Position numbers and translations under genes: made by a program
In this document: piece by piece, positions 35,061-44,407 of the stretch
How the letters are laid out: each line of letters begins with the position of its first letter
Position numbering within the stretch: position 1 is the stretch's first letter
The notes under the pieces: generated by a model
The model's database searches: none
What the model saw: the letters and a program-made list of their open reading frames with translations, nothing else
Told to the model about the DNA's origin: nothing
Source of the DNA: Mariprofundus sp. KV
GTDB lineage: Bacteria; Pseudomonadota; Zetaproteobacteria; Mariprofundales; Mariprofundaceae
DNA length: 64,000 bases
Reading direction: 5' to 3'
NCBI RefSeq assembly: GCF_013387475.1
Contig: NZ_VWNB01000004.1
Coordinates: 143,786-207,785, forward strand

Positions 35061-35582
35061 CTACTTTTTGTACGAGTAACCGTCGGTTTTAACGGTACCA
35101 AGCTCTTTTTTGTTGGGATCTTTGTTCTCTTTGGCTTTGATGCCGTTGGGGTCAGCCGATTTGACGCTGCTGACAACCCCCTGTTCGTTCATAAATACAT
35201 ATTGCGATTTAGCCGAACCTCTGTGGTAGATCATCAAATCACTTTTACCCTTTTCGCTGAGAGTGGAGTCGATCTCATCGGGTTTACCCCATGAGCGAAC
35301 AACATCCTTCCGGCTCATGCCAATCGCCACCTTCTTCAGGCGGATCAGTTTTTCAGCTTTTTCTGCAGTCAGGTCACCATGCTCTTTCACTGTCGGTTTC
35401 TTACTGCGGGGGTACTCCTTCAGGTTCTTTGTTTCGAGAATATCGGACTTGTTCTGACAAGGGGTATTTGTCCAGACAGGGGTATCAAACACACCGGGGC
35501 CTTTGCATTTATACAGTCCTGCGGCATCTGCACTGCCGACAACAACAAAAATCAGCGAAAGCGCGGTTACTACTCTCTTCAT
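35061..35582 (-). CDS. Secreted protein with DUF4124-like and OmlA/SmpA-like segments
   Basis: The 173-residue protein has a signal peptide (MKRVVTALSLIFVVVGSADA). A DUF4124-like start of the mature protein (GLYKC, then WTNTPCQNK) has two Cys likely to form a disulfide. A BamE/SmpA-like segment follows (KKVAIGMSRKDVVRSWGKPDEIDSTL, then YVFMNEQGVVSSV). The C-terminus is Lys-rich. It is probably periplasmic. The 261 bases before it (35583-35843) hold no gene or clear signal that I can see. Confidence 0.75.
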   Translation of the reverse strand: MKRVVTALSLIFVVVGSADAAGLYKCKGPGVFDTPVWTNTPCQNKSDILETKNLKEYPRSKKPTVKEHGDLTAEKAEKLIRLKKVAIGMSRKDVVRSWGKPDEIDSTLSEKGKSDLMIYHRGSAKSQYVFMNEQGVVSSVKSADPNGIKAKENKDPNKKELGTVKTDGYSYKK

Positions 35583-35843
35583 GCTCTTATCCTCTCTGCC
35601 AAGCGTCGCTTAGCAAGCAGTGTAGCCGATAAACAGATCACTGCCAGCCTGAGAGAGGCATGGAGAAGATTTGTTGCAAGTATAGCGTGTCCTGATCAGT
35701 TGGTTATAGGAGTGATGTGCTTTATTAAGGGCTATTTGCATTCTAGGGTTGAAAGCTAGCTTTTACACATCAAATTATAGCCTCATCAAAAATCACAGTC
35801 TGGTTGAAATGAACGCCAATACTTCGCCAGCGTTTCTGGTCAG

Positions 35844-36590
35844 TCAGGTTGAACTTTGGCTAATCATCTCTAATACATTGTTAGCCGCTGTCCCGGCCAA
35901 AGCCTTTAGTCGCATAGCCGAAGATGTAATTTTTTCTGTATCTACAATAAGGGTCTTCAGTTTAGAAAGAAACCCTTTGTCATTCGTTGACTGAGAGACA
36001 TCGGGGCTCAGCATGAAGTCTCCAATGGTTGTAGCTACAGATTCCCTCAAGCCACTCGCTCCTTTGAGGCGATAGTCAAATATACCACGGCGGATCACTT
36101 CGAGTTCTTTCAGGATAAAGTTCTTTATCGGCTCATCAAGATCAGATGCAATTACTTCTTCTGACAGGTTTTCTACCTTGTCTTTTATCTCAACGATTGA
36201 TTCTGAGATATCATCTTCTGAAAATGCGCTTGAGAGTAATTCAGAGCAATGTTCCAAGCTATCCATAGTTGCTTCACTTAATTGACTTTCTGAAGTGCTC
36301 CAAGCAGCTCCAAGTTGGTCTATCCGGGTTGCGTTTTCGATTTTTTCGAAATGCTTCAAATACAGGGATTGTCTAACATCCATCCCTGATATCTTTTCTC
36401 GAACTTCATGAATAAGGGCCTTGAGGTTGGCCAGCTGTCCGATCAGCCTCAGAGGGCCATCTGGTTCCTCTAAATTGATTTCAAACACATCTGCCCACAT
36501 TTGCATTACGCTCTTTTGGCGATGCTGCCCATCCTTTGATTCTTCGAGAATTGAATGCAACCTGCTTGCTGGATTGTTCCTTTCACTCAT
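35844..36590 (-). CDS. Unknown 248-residue protein, last gene of the restriction operon
   Basis: This soluble, acidic, mostly helical protein has no signal peptide or membrane segment. The stretch FILKELEVIRRGIFDYRLKGASGLRESV, followed by a hydrophobic helix near the C-terminus (SAMRLKALAGTAANNVLEMI), resembles unannotated proteins I associate with restriction loci, but I cannot name a family. It starts with ATG at 36590 after CAGGTGG, 32 bases after the transposase-like stop, in the same direction as the whole hsd operon. It is probably cargo or a regulator of the defence locus; function is unknown. Confidence 0.65.
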   Translation of the reverse strand: MSERNNPASRLHSILEESKDGQHRQKSVMQMWADVFEINLEEPDGPLRLIGQLANLKALIHEVREKISGMDVRQSLYLKHFEKIENATRIDQLGAAWSTSESQLSEATMDSLEHCSELLSSAFSEDDISESIVEIKDKVENLSEEVIASDLDEPIKNFILKELEVIRRGIFDYRLKGASGLRESVATTIGDFMLSPDVSQSTNDKGFLSKLKTLIVDTEKITSSAMRLKALAGTAANNVLEMISQSST

Positions 36591-36622
36591 TTAAGCCACC
36601 TGTTGTATTTAATGCGACCACA

Positions 36623-37915
36623 TTAATCATCTCCGAAGTTAGAGATGTATCGTCCATAGTCAGACACCTTAGCATTACCCCATGCAGAAACTGGATCTGT
36701 GATGCTTTTAGGGGTGCCTGTATGGGTGATTACTCTACCTGCCTGTGAGCTCACCTTGGCATAAAGTAATCGGGCACGAATAATCTCATAACTGTATCCA
36801 CGTCCCATCCTGTTATTGAGCTTTGTGATCCCGTTCTTAGCCTCGGTGTAGGCATTTGTAATCGGAAAATCGAAGTAGTTGAAGATGTTCTGGTGATGTC
36901 GATTAACCATTGCGCCGACTTCACCGAAGTATGGCATAAACTCAGGAGGGATTGAGTTCAACCATCTGCTGAATTCCGCCTCTGCATTTGCACGGCCATC
37001 TATTTCGTAAATGCTGTGGAACTCCTCAGCCAGGTCATACGCCAAAGCTAACTTAGGATAATCCTGTCGGATGAGTTCAAGTTTCTCATCGTCGGCTTCA
37101 GTACGCTTCTCATTCCGCCTCAAGAGCCCCCAGCGAAGTCCTTTCTTCAAGCGTATTCTATCACTTTTCTCGAGTTGGCTTTGGATATTAATGCGCAATT
37201 GGTCCAGCGCCCGACTTGCTTTTTCGATAACATGGTATCGGTCAATTACTAGCCGAGCATTGGGAAGTTCTTGCTCCAGTACAATCTTGAATGGCCCCCA
37301 CATATCCAAGGCAACCCATTCCACTCGCTCCTTATCCTTCAGGTTTTTGAAGAACTCAATCATGTGTTGTTTAGTTCTTCTTTCATACATCTCGAAGACG
37401 GTTCTCATTTCGAGATTAGTCACAACTGCCCGGTAACTACCCCCAACCTTCACCTCATCCAACCCCATGATTCGAGGTGTTTCACGCTCATGGTTTTCAT
37501 CAAGCCATTCGAGATAATCGAGAGCAATTGATTTAACTGTATTCACTACGAGGCCTGTTTCTTCAGATAGCGCTGTGAACGTATATTTGAAGCACCTGCT
37601 CTGAATCAGGCCAATGAGTCGCTTTGTCGCTACCCGCTTATCATCAAGCGAAGGAATATTGGGGGTCTCCACCTTGCCGCACACTTTGCAGCGATAACGC
37701 TGCCGTTCAATTTCGACTCTAACTGGCTTTCCATACAATGGGGTGTCTGCATAGCTATAGACCCGAGAACCGTGCTTATATAGCGGTTTGCAGCCACAAG
37801 ATGGGCAATTCTCTGGCGGCATAATATTTGCAGTGGCGACTATAGTAACGCCATCGTTTTCCACTCTCTGACCGAGATGAGAAACACCCTCCAGCAGTAA
37901 GAGATCAGGCGTCAT
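36623..37915 (-). CDS. ISL3-family transposase (no flanking inverted repeats seen)
   Basis: The 430-residue protein has an N-terminal zinc-finger region (CPSCGCKPLYKHGSR, then RYRCKVCGK), an HTH-like region and a DDE core: GLDEVKVGG, ALDMWGPFKIVLEQELPNARLVIDRYHVIEKAS and TNAYTEAKNGITKLNNRMGRGYS, all typical of ISL3 transposases and apparently intact. The most likely ATG (37915) overlaps the hsdR stop by 11 bases; an in-frame ATG at 37936 overlaps more. I see no terminal inverted repeats or target duplication: the upstream side is hsdR coding sequence and the downstream gap is 32 bases. It is either a decayed IS or a captured gene. Confidence 0.85.
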   Translation of the reverse strand: MTPDLLLLEGVSHLGQRVENDGVTIVATANIMPPENCPSCGCKPLYKHGSRVYSYADTPLYGKPVRVEIERQRYRCKVCGKVETPNIPSLDDKRVATKRLIGLIQSRCFKYTFTALSEETGLVVNTVKSIALDYLEWLDENHERETPRIMGLDEVKVGGSYRAVVTNLEMRTVFEMYERRTKQHMIEFFKNLKDKERVEWVALDMWGPFKIVLEQELPNARLVIDRYHVIEKASRALDQLRINIQSQLEKSDRIRLKKGLRWGLLRRNEKRTEADDEKLELIRQDYPKLALAYDLAEEFHSIYEIDGRANAEAEFSRWLNSIPPEFMPYFGEVGAMVNRHHQNIFNYFDFPITNAYTEAKNGITKLNNRMGRGYSYEIIRARLLYAKVSSQAGRVITHTGTPKSITDPVSAWGNAKVSDYGRYISNFGDD

Positions 37916-40900
37916 TGTCACCTCTAGCTTGTTCAATCATTCCTGCAGCAACGTCCTTGCTCAGCATTTCATACACGACAGTCAGGAACAGATTGCGCGT
38001 AACCTCATCACCAAGCAGGCGCTTGGCCATGCTCTGGTGTGATCCCATCGCTTCTACAATTGCCTTGGTAGCTGCCGATGGAAGATCAGCCTTCATGGCT
38101 TGGTCAACCGGGTTATTACGAACCTGATCCATGACCTTTTCGTTGCCTCTCAGCTTCTCACTGATATGGACTGCAAAGGCTACCTTGTCCTTGTCAGTAA
38201 CATCCTTGCCAAAGGCCTCGTTCAGCCTCTGGATCAGTTCTGCAAGGTATGCCCGTTCACGGTCTTTCGGGTCGCGTCCGCCGGTTCCTGATGTTGGCTT
38301 CAGTTTGTCAGGATCACCATCCCCAAGTCCTGAACCAAGTTCACCTTTATGCAGCAGTTTGAAGTGGGTCAGTGCAAGCCCAGTGATATCGACTTCCTCC
38401 GGTGTTGCACCCTTCAACCGCTTCTTGAGTAGCTTGGCAAAGGCTGCAAACGCTTCCATTTCAGCATCGCCAAACTCGATCAACTGGGCACAGTATTCGT
38501 ATGCCCGAACAAACTTGGCCAACCCTTCACTGAAGATCAGGAGTTCATCGCGTGCCTTAGTGTGCTCAGAGCGCCGTGCATCTGCCTTGGCCATCTTGTC
38601 CTTGTCGCCACTTCGCTCTGCAATCTGGTACTCACGCTCGCACACATCAATCGCATCATTAAGCATCTTCATGCGACCATTGAATCGATCTGTAGCAGGC
38701 TGAGTGACTGAGTAGAGCTTGGCATGTGACGGGTTGGGGGCTGTGATTGCCAGGCCAAACTGACGCACTTCCTCAGCCTCATATACCTGCATATCATCAA
38801 GGCGCATTTTCATGTCGTACACGATATGTGGGTTCTGGATATCAGATATCTGCGCCGCCTTATAGTAGAGCTTGAATGCAGCCAGAATTTCTTCCGGATC
38901 ATTGGCGAAGTCGATGACGTATGTGGTGTCCTTGCCCTTATGCGTCCGATTCAGCCGTGAGAGCGTCTGTACGGCTTCTACGCCGGAGATTTTCTTATCC
39001 AGATACATCGCCACCAGTTTGGGTTGGTCAAAGCCTGTCTGGAACTTATTCGCGACCAGCATAACCTGATACTCAGGCGTATCGAATGCCTTGCGGAGAT
39101 CACGGCCCTTGGCGCCAGGATTCATATTGTCTTCTGTGAACACTTCGTCTTCCGGATATCGGAAATCGATATCATCATTGATCTGTTTGCCGAGGATTTT
39201 GCCGGAGAAAGCGACCATGGACTGAATACCACGGTATCCCTGCTTCTCAACATACCGGTCAAAAGCCAACTTGTATTTGACGGCAGCAGCACGGGAGTTC
39301 GTAACCACCATCGCCTTGGCCTGCCCGCCCAGCAGGTGAACCACGTTGGAGTGGAAGTGCTCAATGATCAGATGCACTTTCTGCGTTACATTGGTCGGGT
39401 GTAGGGTCAACCACTTCGCTAGGGCTCTACCAGCGTACTTGGTATCAACCCGCTTTTTGTCTGCATACTCGCTGCCCAGTTTGAACGCCATTTTGTAGCT
39501 GGTGTAGTTCTGCAACACATCAAGGATGAACCCTTCCTCAATGGCCTGCTGCATGGTGTAGGTGTGGAATGCCACGGGTGGATTGTCTGACGACACATCC
39601 TCTGCCGGATTCTGGGGGCGACCAAACAGCATCAACGTCGAGTGCTTTGGTGTAGCCGTAAATGCGAAGTGGCTTACGTTGTCAGGCAATCCACGCACGC
39701 TTTGTAGCTTCTCCAGAATCTCATCCGGTGTCATAGCTGCCAGATCTTCTGATGAATCCAGTGCGAGTACCTGCCGAAGCTTGCTGGCCACACTACCGGT
39801 CTGTGAGTTGTGGGCTTCATCAATAATAACGGCAAATTTCCGGTCACGAAGGCTCTGCTCAGTCAGGATGGCCTCCATGGCATACGGAAAAGTCTGGAGG
39901 GTCACCACGATGATCGGGGTGCCATCCAGAAGCGCCTGAGCAAGCTGCTGGCTTTTGGGCAGGCTGGATGTTTCACGGTCTACCGCTTTGACCACACCGG
40001 TCTGGTGTTCGATCTGGCTAATGGCTTCCTGCAACTGAGCATCCAGCACGGTCCGGTCGGTCACCACGATGACCGAGTTGAAGTAAGGCGTGCCGTCATC
40101 ATGGCGGAGCCGGATCAGTTCATGCGAAGTCCATGAGATCGTGTTCGTCTTGCCTGAACCGGCGCTGTGCTGGTTCAGGTATTGATGGCCGGGACCTTCT
40201 TTCCTGACCGTATCGATCATCTGGGTGACTGCTTCCCACTGGTGATAGCGCGGGAATATCTGAGTTTCCTTGTACTGGAGGGTGCCCTGGGCAGTCTCTT
40301 CCTCCTTCTTCTCAGTGAACACGAACCTGTGAAAGATGCGAAGCCAGTTATCCCTCTGCATCAAATCTTCCCACATGTATTTGACCGGGTATGGATCAGC
40401 AGCCGGATTGCCAGCAGCCCCATCATTTCCCTTGTTGAACGGTAGGAAATAGGTCGAATCGCCGGCCAGTTTGGTGGTCATGTAAACTTCCGAATCTGAC
40501 ATGGCGAAGTGAACGACTGCACCACGTTTGAACGTCAGTAGCGGCTCCATACGCCCGGTGTATGTGCTCTTCGGGTTGCGGTCGGAGCGATACTGGTGTT
40601 TGGCTGCTTCAACTGACTGCGTGAAGTCGGTCTTGAGCTCGAATGTCGCAACAGGGATGCCGTTGATAAAAGCGACCAGATCAATCGCATTTTCATTATC
40701 GAGTGAGTACCGAACCTGACGGACAATCCTGACCCGGTTGGCAGCATAGCGTTTCTGCACGGTTTCATTGCGAGCATCTTCCGGCATCGACTGGCTCATC
40801 TGGACAGTGCCGCCTCCGGCTACACCAAATCCACGACGTAGCACTTTCACAGTGCCTCCGGTTTTCGCATCCAGCGTAGCTGCAAGCCTCTCCAGCACGA

Positions 40901-41102
40901 CTTTCTCAGCATCGCCCTTATGGATGCGCGAAAGCTTTTCCCATGTCTCTGGCTGGCTTTCCTGAATCCATCCGATCACATCCTCCGGGTAGAGGGCCAG
41001 TTTCCGGTCATGCTTAGACGGATCGCCTTCAATCCAACCGTTTCCGGTAAGGTGATCAACGATGAATTTCTCGAAATGAATCTCGTGGTGTGCTGCTGAC
41101 AT
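37905..41102 (-). CDS. hsdR: Type I restriction enzyme R subunit
   Basis: The 1065-residue subunit cuts and translocates DNA. It has an N-terminal nuclease domain with the PD-(D/E)xK pattern (ENAIDLVAFINGIPVATFELKTD, near residue 150), then a superfamily 2 motor: HSAGSGKTNTI (Walker A), IIDEAHNSQ (Walker B), FAFTATPKHST (motif III) and LSRLNRTHKGKD (motif VI), followed by the C-terminal helical domain that docks on the methylase. It starts with ATG at 41102 after CGAGGGG. It is separated from hsdM/S by two extra genes. Confidence 0.94.
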   Translation of the reverse strand: MSAAHHEIHFEKFIVDHLTGNGWIEGDPSKHDRKLALYPEDVIGWIQESQPETWEKLSRIHKGDAEKVVLERLAATLDAKTGGTVKVLRRGFGVAGGGTVQMSQSMPEDARNETVQKRYAANRVRIVRQVRYSLDNENAIDLVAFINGIPVATFELKTDFTQSVEAAKHQYRSDRNPKSTYTGRMEPLLTFKRGAVVHFAMSDSEVYMTTKLAGDSTYFLPFNKGNDGAAGNPAADPYPVKYMWEDLMQRDNWLRIFHRFVFTEKKEEETAQGTLQYKETQIFPRYHQWEAVTQMIDTVRKEGPGHQYLNQHSAGSGKTNTISWTSHELIRLRHDDGTPYFNSVIVVTDRTVLDAQLQEAISQIEHQTGVVKAVDRETSSLPKSQQLAQALLDGTPIIVVTLQTFPYAMEAILTEQSLRDRKFAVIIDEAHNSQTGSVASKLRQVLALDSSEDLAAMTPDEILEKLQSVRGLPDNVSHFAFTATPKHSTLMLFGRPQNPAEDVSSDNPPVAFHTYTMQQAIEEGFILDVLQNYTSYKMAFKLGSEYADKKRVDTKYAGRALAKWLTLHPTNVTQKVHLIIEHFHSNVVHLLGGQAKAMVVTNSRAAAVKYKLAFDRYVEKQGYRGIQSMVAFSGKILGKQINDDIDFRYPEDEVFTEDNMNPGAKGRDLRKAFDTPEYQVMLVANKFQTGFDQPKLVAMYLDKKISGVEAVQTLSRLNRTHKGKDTTYVIDFANDPEEILAAFKLYYKAAQISDIQNPHIVYDMKMRLDDMQVYEAEEVRQFGLAITAPNPSHAKLYSVTQPATDRFNGRMKMLNDAIDVCEREYQIAERSGDKDKMAKADARRSEHTKARDELLIFSEGLAKFVRAYEYCAQLIEFGDAEMEAFAAFAKLLKKRLKGATPEEVDITGLALTHFKLLHKGELGSGLGDGDPDKLKPTSGTGGRDPKDRERAYLAELIQRLNEAFGKDVTDKDKVAFAVHISEKLRGNEKVMDQVRNNPVDQAMKADLPSAATKAIVEAMGSHQSMAKRLLGDEVTRNLFLTVVYEMLSKDVAAGMIEQARGDNDA

Positions 41103-41129
41103 TTTATCCCCTCGGGCTGAAGTGCTGGC

Positions 41130-41582
41130 TCAATCCCAACATATCATCTCCTGTCCTTTAATCAGTGTTTTCTGGCCACACTTACTGCAATTGTACCGGG
41201 CTATTTCTTCTTCGGTTGGTTCTTCGACAAAACCAAATTCATTCAGCTTCCCAACTGGCCCAATCAGCTCGCGCCGGCACTTGTGGCAGTTGCATCTCGT
41301 TTCGAATGTCTCGCCTTCGCCGTGCTTGAATTTAGCATAAAAGCGTCGGGAAAGAGTGTTGCACTTAGGGCAAGCATAGAGTCTGTATTCAAACGCGCCG
41401 CCTTCCTCAATGTGATAGCCCTCGTCGTAATGTTTTCGCACCAATATATTGATCTCTTTCCGAGCCTTGCCGCGAACATTCATCGCCTCAAACCCAACAT
41501 CGCCACGCATCATTCCTGATCCAAGGAAGTAGCCCTGTTCATCACCGCAAGATGTGCAGATGGTAGAGATGCCGGAGCCCAT
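41130..41582 (-). CDS. Zinc-ribbon protein in restriction operon (150 aa)
   Basis: The product has several Cys knuckles: C9/C12 (CTSC), C71/C74 (CPKC), C97/C99/C102 (CNCHKC), C132/C135 (CSKC) and a final C148. These suit two zinc sites. The middle (residues 25-60, FEAMNVRGKARKEINILVRKHYDEGYHIEEG) is charged and mixed. There is no DNA-binding domain I can name. It begins 14 bases after the KAP NTPase stop and ends 27 bases before hsdR, so it is co-transcribed with both. It is possibly a regulator or nucleic-acid sensor, by context only. Confidence 0.78.
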   Translation of the reverse strand: MGSGISTICTSCGDEQGYFLGSGMMRGDVGFEAMNVRGKARKEINILVRKHYDEGYHIEEGGAFEYRLYACPKCNTLSRRFYAKFKHGEGETFETRCNCHKCRRELIGPVGKLNEFGFVEEPTEEEIARYNCSKCGQKTLIKGQEMICWD

Positions 41583-41596
41583 TATTTTATTTTCAC

Positions 41597-42946
41597 CTAG
41601 CGTTCCATCGGAAGATCAATTCTTTCTGCCAGGAATGGCAGCAGACGCTCGACTTCTAGCCCGTAGTTCCACAACCCTTGGTTAAGTTGTTTTAATTCTT
41701 CAGAACCATTGGTGAATCCACTTATATGCCCCTCATGCAACGCACGTATGCTGTTCAACAGTGGCCAATTCCTATCTCTTCCACCATCAAACTTTTGTTG
41801 CATAACATCGACAATTTTCTGGGCCTCTCCATGAGCTACTTTATCGCCTTTAATTAGGCGGTTAAATAAATTCGGATTAGATACCTTGAGAGCTATCACG
41901 TAAGCCAAAAAATGATTTGCCACATTAACCGGCTGGGCGAATGCATATAACGCGACCCCTCGTTCAATGTCTCGAAGAGATAAATTCAGGAGTGAAGCCA
42001 TCATCCCAAACACTTCAGAAAAGCCGCCAACCTGTCTGCCTTCTGAAAAGCTATATCGGTCGAACACATGGTTCACATATTGTTTCACATGATCATTTGC
42101 CTGAGTTTCAACTGATGTTTGCTTTGGTAAAAGGAAGAAGAAGTTGACGAATTTGCTAAGGTAAGCAGATGCATCCGTATCTGCACCATAAACGCCTTTT
42201 ACTGCCTTCTCTAGCTGATCTCGATTGAGCAGCAGAATGAATACAAGGTTTGGCACATCAAAGAAGTGCTTCAGTCGCTCAATTAGCTGTACTGCAAATG
42301 TAGGACGACACCTATCCAGCTCATCGATAAAGATAACCACAGGCTTGTCTTGCCTTCCAGAAAACTCAGCTAATGAGTCCCGAAACTGTTGAACAGAGAC
42401 CTTTTCTTGGGCGTGTTCTTCCAGTCTCTTTTCCACCCATTGCCCAGCCATATCTGAACCGCCTGCACTGGCTGCTTCGACTGCCCCCCTGAATTCTTCC
42501 GACAGATCGGCAGAACCCAAGGCCAAACGACCAGCAAGGTTCAGCATGACCTTGGTTCCCATTGGCAAGATTGCCTTCGCTACACTTGCAGCTTTCTGCC
42601 TGAGAGGTCTGGCGCCTTCTTCACCGCTATCCAACACTTCAGAAATTTCAGCGGCAATGAGTAAGAATGGATCCTCGCTATAGTCCTGTTCGAACGCATC
42701 AATGAATACCACTTTGTGCTCTTGCTCATCGAGATGTTTTGCCCAATTTCGACCAAACCACGATTTCCCTTCCCCCCACGGAGCGTCAATGGCAAGAACA
42801 GCACCTTCACGCAAGCGATCCATGTAACTGGTTAATCTTTCTGCCAATTGCCTCCTATCAAGTAGGTCGCCTTCGAAGGCATGCTCACCTACAAAAGGTT
42901 TTCTCGGTAAGCTTAACGACGGCAATGGCTTTTCTTGTTGAGTCAT
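41597..42946 (-). CDS. KAP-family P-loop NTPase in restriction operon
   Basis: The 449-residue protein has Walker A APWGEGKSW (residues 55-63), followed by HKVVFIDAFEQDYSEDPF, and Walker B VVIFIDELDRCRPTFAVQLIERLKHFF (from 203), the hallmark of KAP NTPases. This family includes PifA of the F plasmid, which excludes phage T7. Between the motifs lies a moderately hydrophobic stretch (about 122-145) where many KAP proteins have membrane helices; it is weak here. Its ATG (42946) overlaps the hsdS stop (ATGA), so it is translationally coupled to the restriction system. It is a probable phage-defence component. Confidence 0.88.
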   Translation of the reverse strand: MTQQEKPLPSLSLPRKPFVGEHAFEGDLLDRRQLAERLTSYMDRLREGAVLAIDAPWGEGKSWFGRNWAKHLDEQEHKVVFIDAFEQDYSEDPFLLIAAEISEVLDSGEEGARPLRQKAASVAKAILPMGTKVMLNLAGRLALGSADLSEEFRGAVEAASAGGSDMAGQWVEKRLEEHAQEKVSVQQFRDSLAEFSGRQDKPVVIFIDELDRCRPTFAVQLIERLKHFFDVPNLVFILLLNRDQLEKAVKGVYGADTDASAYLSKFVNFFFLLPKQTSVETQANDHVKQYVNHVFDRYSFSEGRQVGGFSEVFGMMASLLNLSLRDIERGVALYAFAQPVNVANHFLAYVIALKVSNPNLFNRLIKGDKVAHGEAQKIVDVMQQKFDGGRDRNWPLLNSIRALHEGHISGFTNGSEELKQLNQGLWNYGLEVERLLPFLAERIDLPMER

Positions 42947-44256
42947 GCTGCATCCCTCACATCAATCTTCCCCGTCACAACCGCTGTAATCAACGCAGAG
43001 CGCCTTTCCTTGAGGAGTTCGATGCTCTTCTCGGTCTTCTCCATCAAAGAGTCGATGCGGGTGGTTTCGCCGTCGAGAAAGGTTACTATTGCAGTCTGCT
43101 CGCGCACAGAGGGGACTATCAGTGGCAGGCGCTTTAAATCATCAAACTTCATAGACTGCCTCATTCCTCCGCCCATTGAATAAAACACCTTCATAACGTC
43201 GTATGAGCGCATCAAATAGTTGAGGTAGTCCGCATCAAATCCTGAAGTCCTTACGGCAAGGTATGCGGAAGTAATGATCCCTTTCTCTTTGCAGATTGCT
43301 GATCGAAGGCTGCGCTTGTCGTTCTGTAAATCTGTTAGTCGGAATACGATGTCATTAGGATGAATTAACTGATAAGTCTCAAATGATGCTGGCAACAAGC
43401 CTTCATCAGTATTGATGTCCTTGGGTACAATTCTCCCATAGCTCAATGACAAAAGATTGGTTTCAATCATCCCTTTGTTTGGCTCTTTACGTTCCATTGT
43501 CTGGGCAAAGAAAGGCTTTATACCCCAACATTCCGGCACATCCCCCAGCCACTCCACGCCTGATGGTTTATATGCCGGATATGGCTTTCCTGTGCTTACA
43601 TCGAACTTACCTGTCACTGCATCGGTTATGAGCGCCTGGCGCTTTTCTTTCAGTAACTCGATGAATCGCTGTTTCTTCTCTACCAAAGAGTCGATGCGGG
43701 TGGTTTCGCGGTCGAGGAAGGTGGCGATGGCGGATTGTTCGTTAGAATCAATTGGCGCAGACACGAGGAGGGTTTTGATCTTATCGCCACTAATGTTCGG
43801 TTGCCCAGCTCCAGTTGCTAAGGTGATCAACTCATCTCGGAATCCTTGAAACCAATATTCGAGCAAATCCAAAGAAATGAGGTCGTTTGGATGGATGGCA
43901 AAGCAAGCTTGATTAAGCGTAGCGGGAATACCAAGCCGTCCAATACGACCGACTGTGGCACCATACATTGCAATCACCAGCGAATCAGCGGGATGAACTT
44001 TTAGTGCTGAATAAGAAGCGATGGCTTTTTGGGTGACACGTTTATCTGTAGAGAAAATGGTGTTCTCTCGAAGCTCTCCTGTAGTGACCCAAGGAGTGCC
44101 AGAATCAGAATAATCAGCCTCATTGGGTGGAGTTGTTCCACTTCCATAGGCATCAAACCAATGTGAAAGCTTCTTTGTCTCCCATCCCTCCGGCACATCC
44201 CCCAGCCACTCCACGCCGGAGGGCTTGTACTTCGGATATGGTTTTAGATTACTCAT
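42943..44256 (-). CDS. hsdS: Type I restriction specificity subunit
   Basis: The 437-residue protein has two target-recognition domains, each opened by KPYPxYKPSGVEWLGDVPE (residues about 5 and 222) and closed by a conserved helix (FLDxETTRIDSL, then IELLKEKRQALIT, then VTGKxDV). The two halves therefore carry near-identical flanks around different variable cores, giving a bipartite DNA target. The repeats are also close at DNA level, which permits recombination between halves. It overlaps the small zinc-ribbon gene by 8 bases and the KAP gene by 4. Confidence 0.93.
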   Translation of the reverse strand: MSNLKPYPKYKPSGVEWLGDVPEGWETKKLSHWFDAYGSGTTPPNEADYSDSGTPWVTTGELRENTIFSTDKRVTQKAIASYSALKVHPADSLVIAMYGATVGRIGRLGIPATLNQACFAIHPNDLISLDLLEYWFQGFRDELITLATGAGQPNISGDKIKTLLVSAPIDSNEQSAIATFLDRETTRIDSLVEKKQRFIELLKEKRQALITDAVTGKFDVSTGKPYPAYKPSGVEWLGDVPECWGIKPFFAQTMERKEPNKGMIETNLLSLSYGRIVPKDINTDEGLLPASFETYQLIHPNDIVFRLTDLQNDKRSLRSAICKEKGIITSAYLAVRTSGFDADYLNYLMRSYDVMKVFYSMGGGMRQSMKFDDLKRLPLIVPSVREQTAIVTFLDGETTRIDSLMEKTEKSIELLKERRSALITAVVTGKIDVRDAA

Positions 44257-44407
44257 CGACCACCTCCAGATACTTGTCGGTAGCGCCTTTGTAGGTGGAT
44301 TCGTCGATCACAAGTCTGATCCATTCACCACATTCCTCGCACTGAAACGGGGAATCGTCATCCCAGTCCTCGATAGGAACGTATTCATCACATGCAGGAC
44401 ACCTCAC
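44249..44407 (-). CDS. Small zinc-ribbon protein between hsdM and hsdS (52 aa)
   Basis: This short gene begins with GTG at 44407, overlapping the hsdM stop (GTGA), and ends at TAA 44249-44251, inside the first codons of hsdS. The 52-residue product starts MRCPACDEYVPIEDWDDD and has a second pair CEECGEWIRL, forming a C2-C2 zinc ribbon; the rest is acidic. The overlap at both ends and the two CxxC pairs argue that it is real. It is probably a structural or regulatory partner of the Hsd complex; there is no precise family call. Confidence 0.75.
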   Translation of the reverse strand: MRCPACDEYVPIEDWDDDSPFQCEECGEWIRLVIDESTYKGATDKYLEVVDE

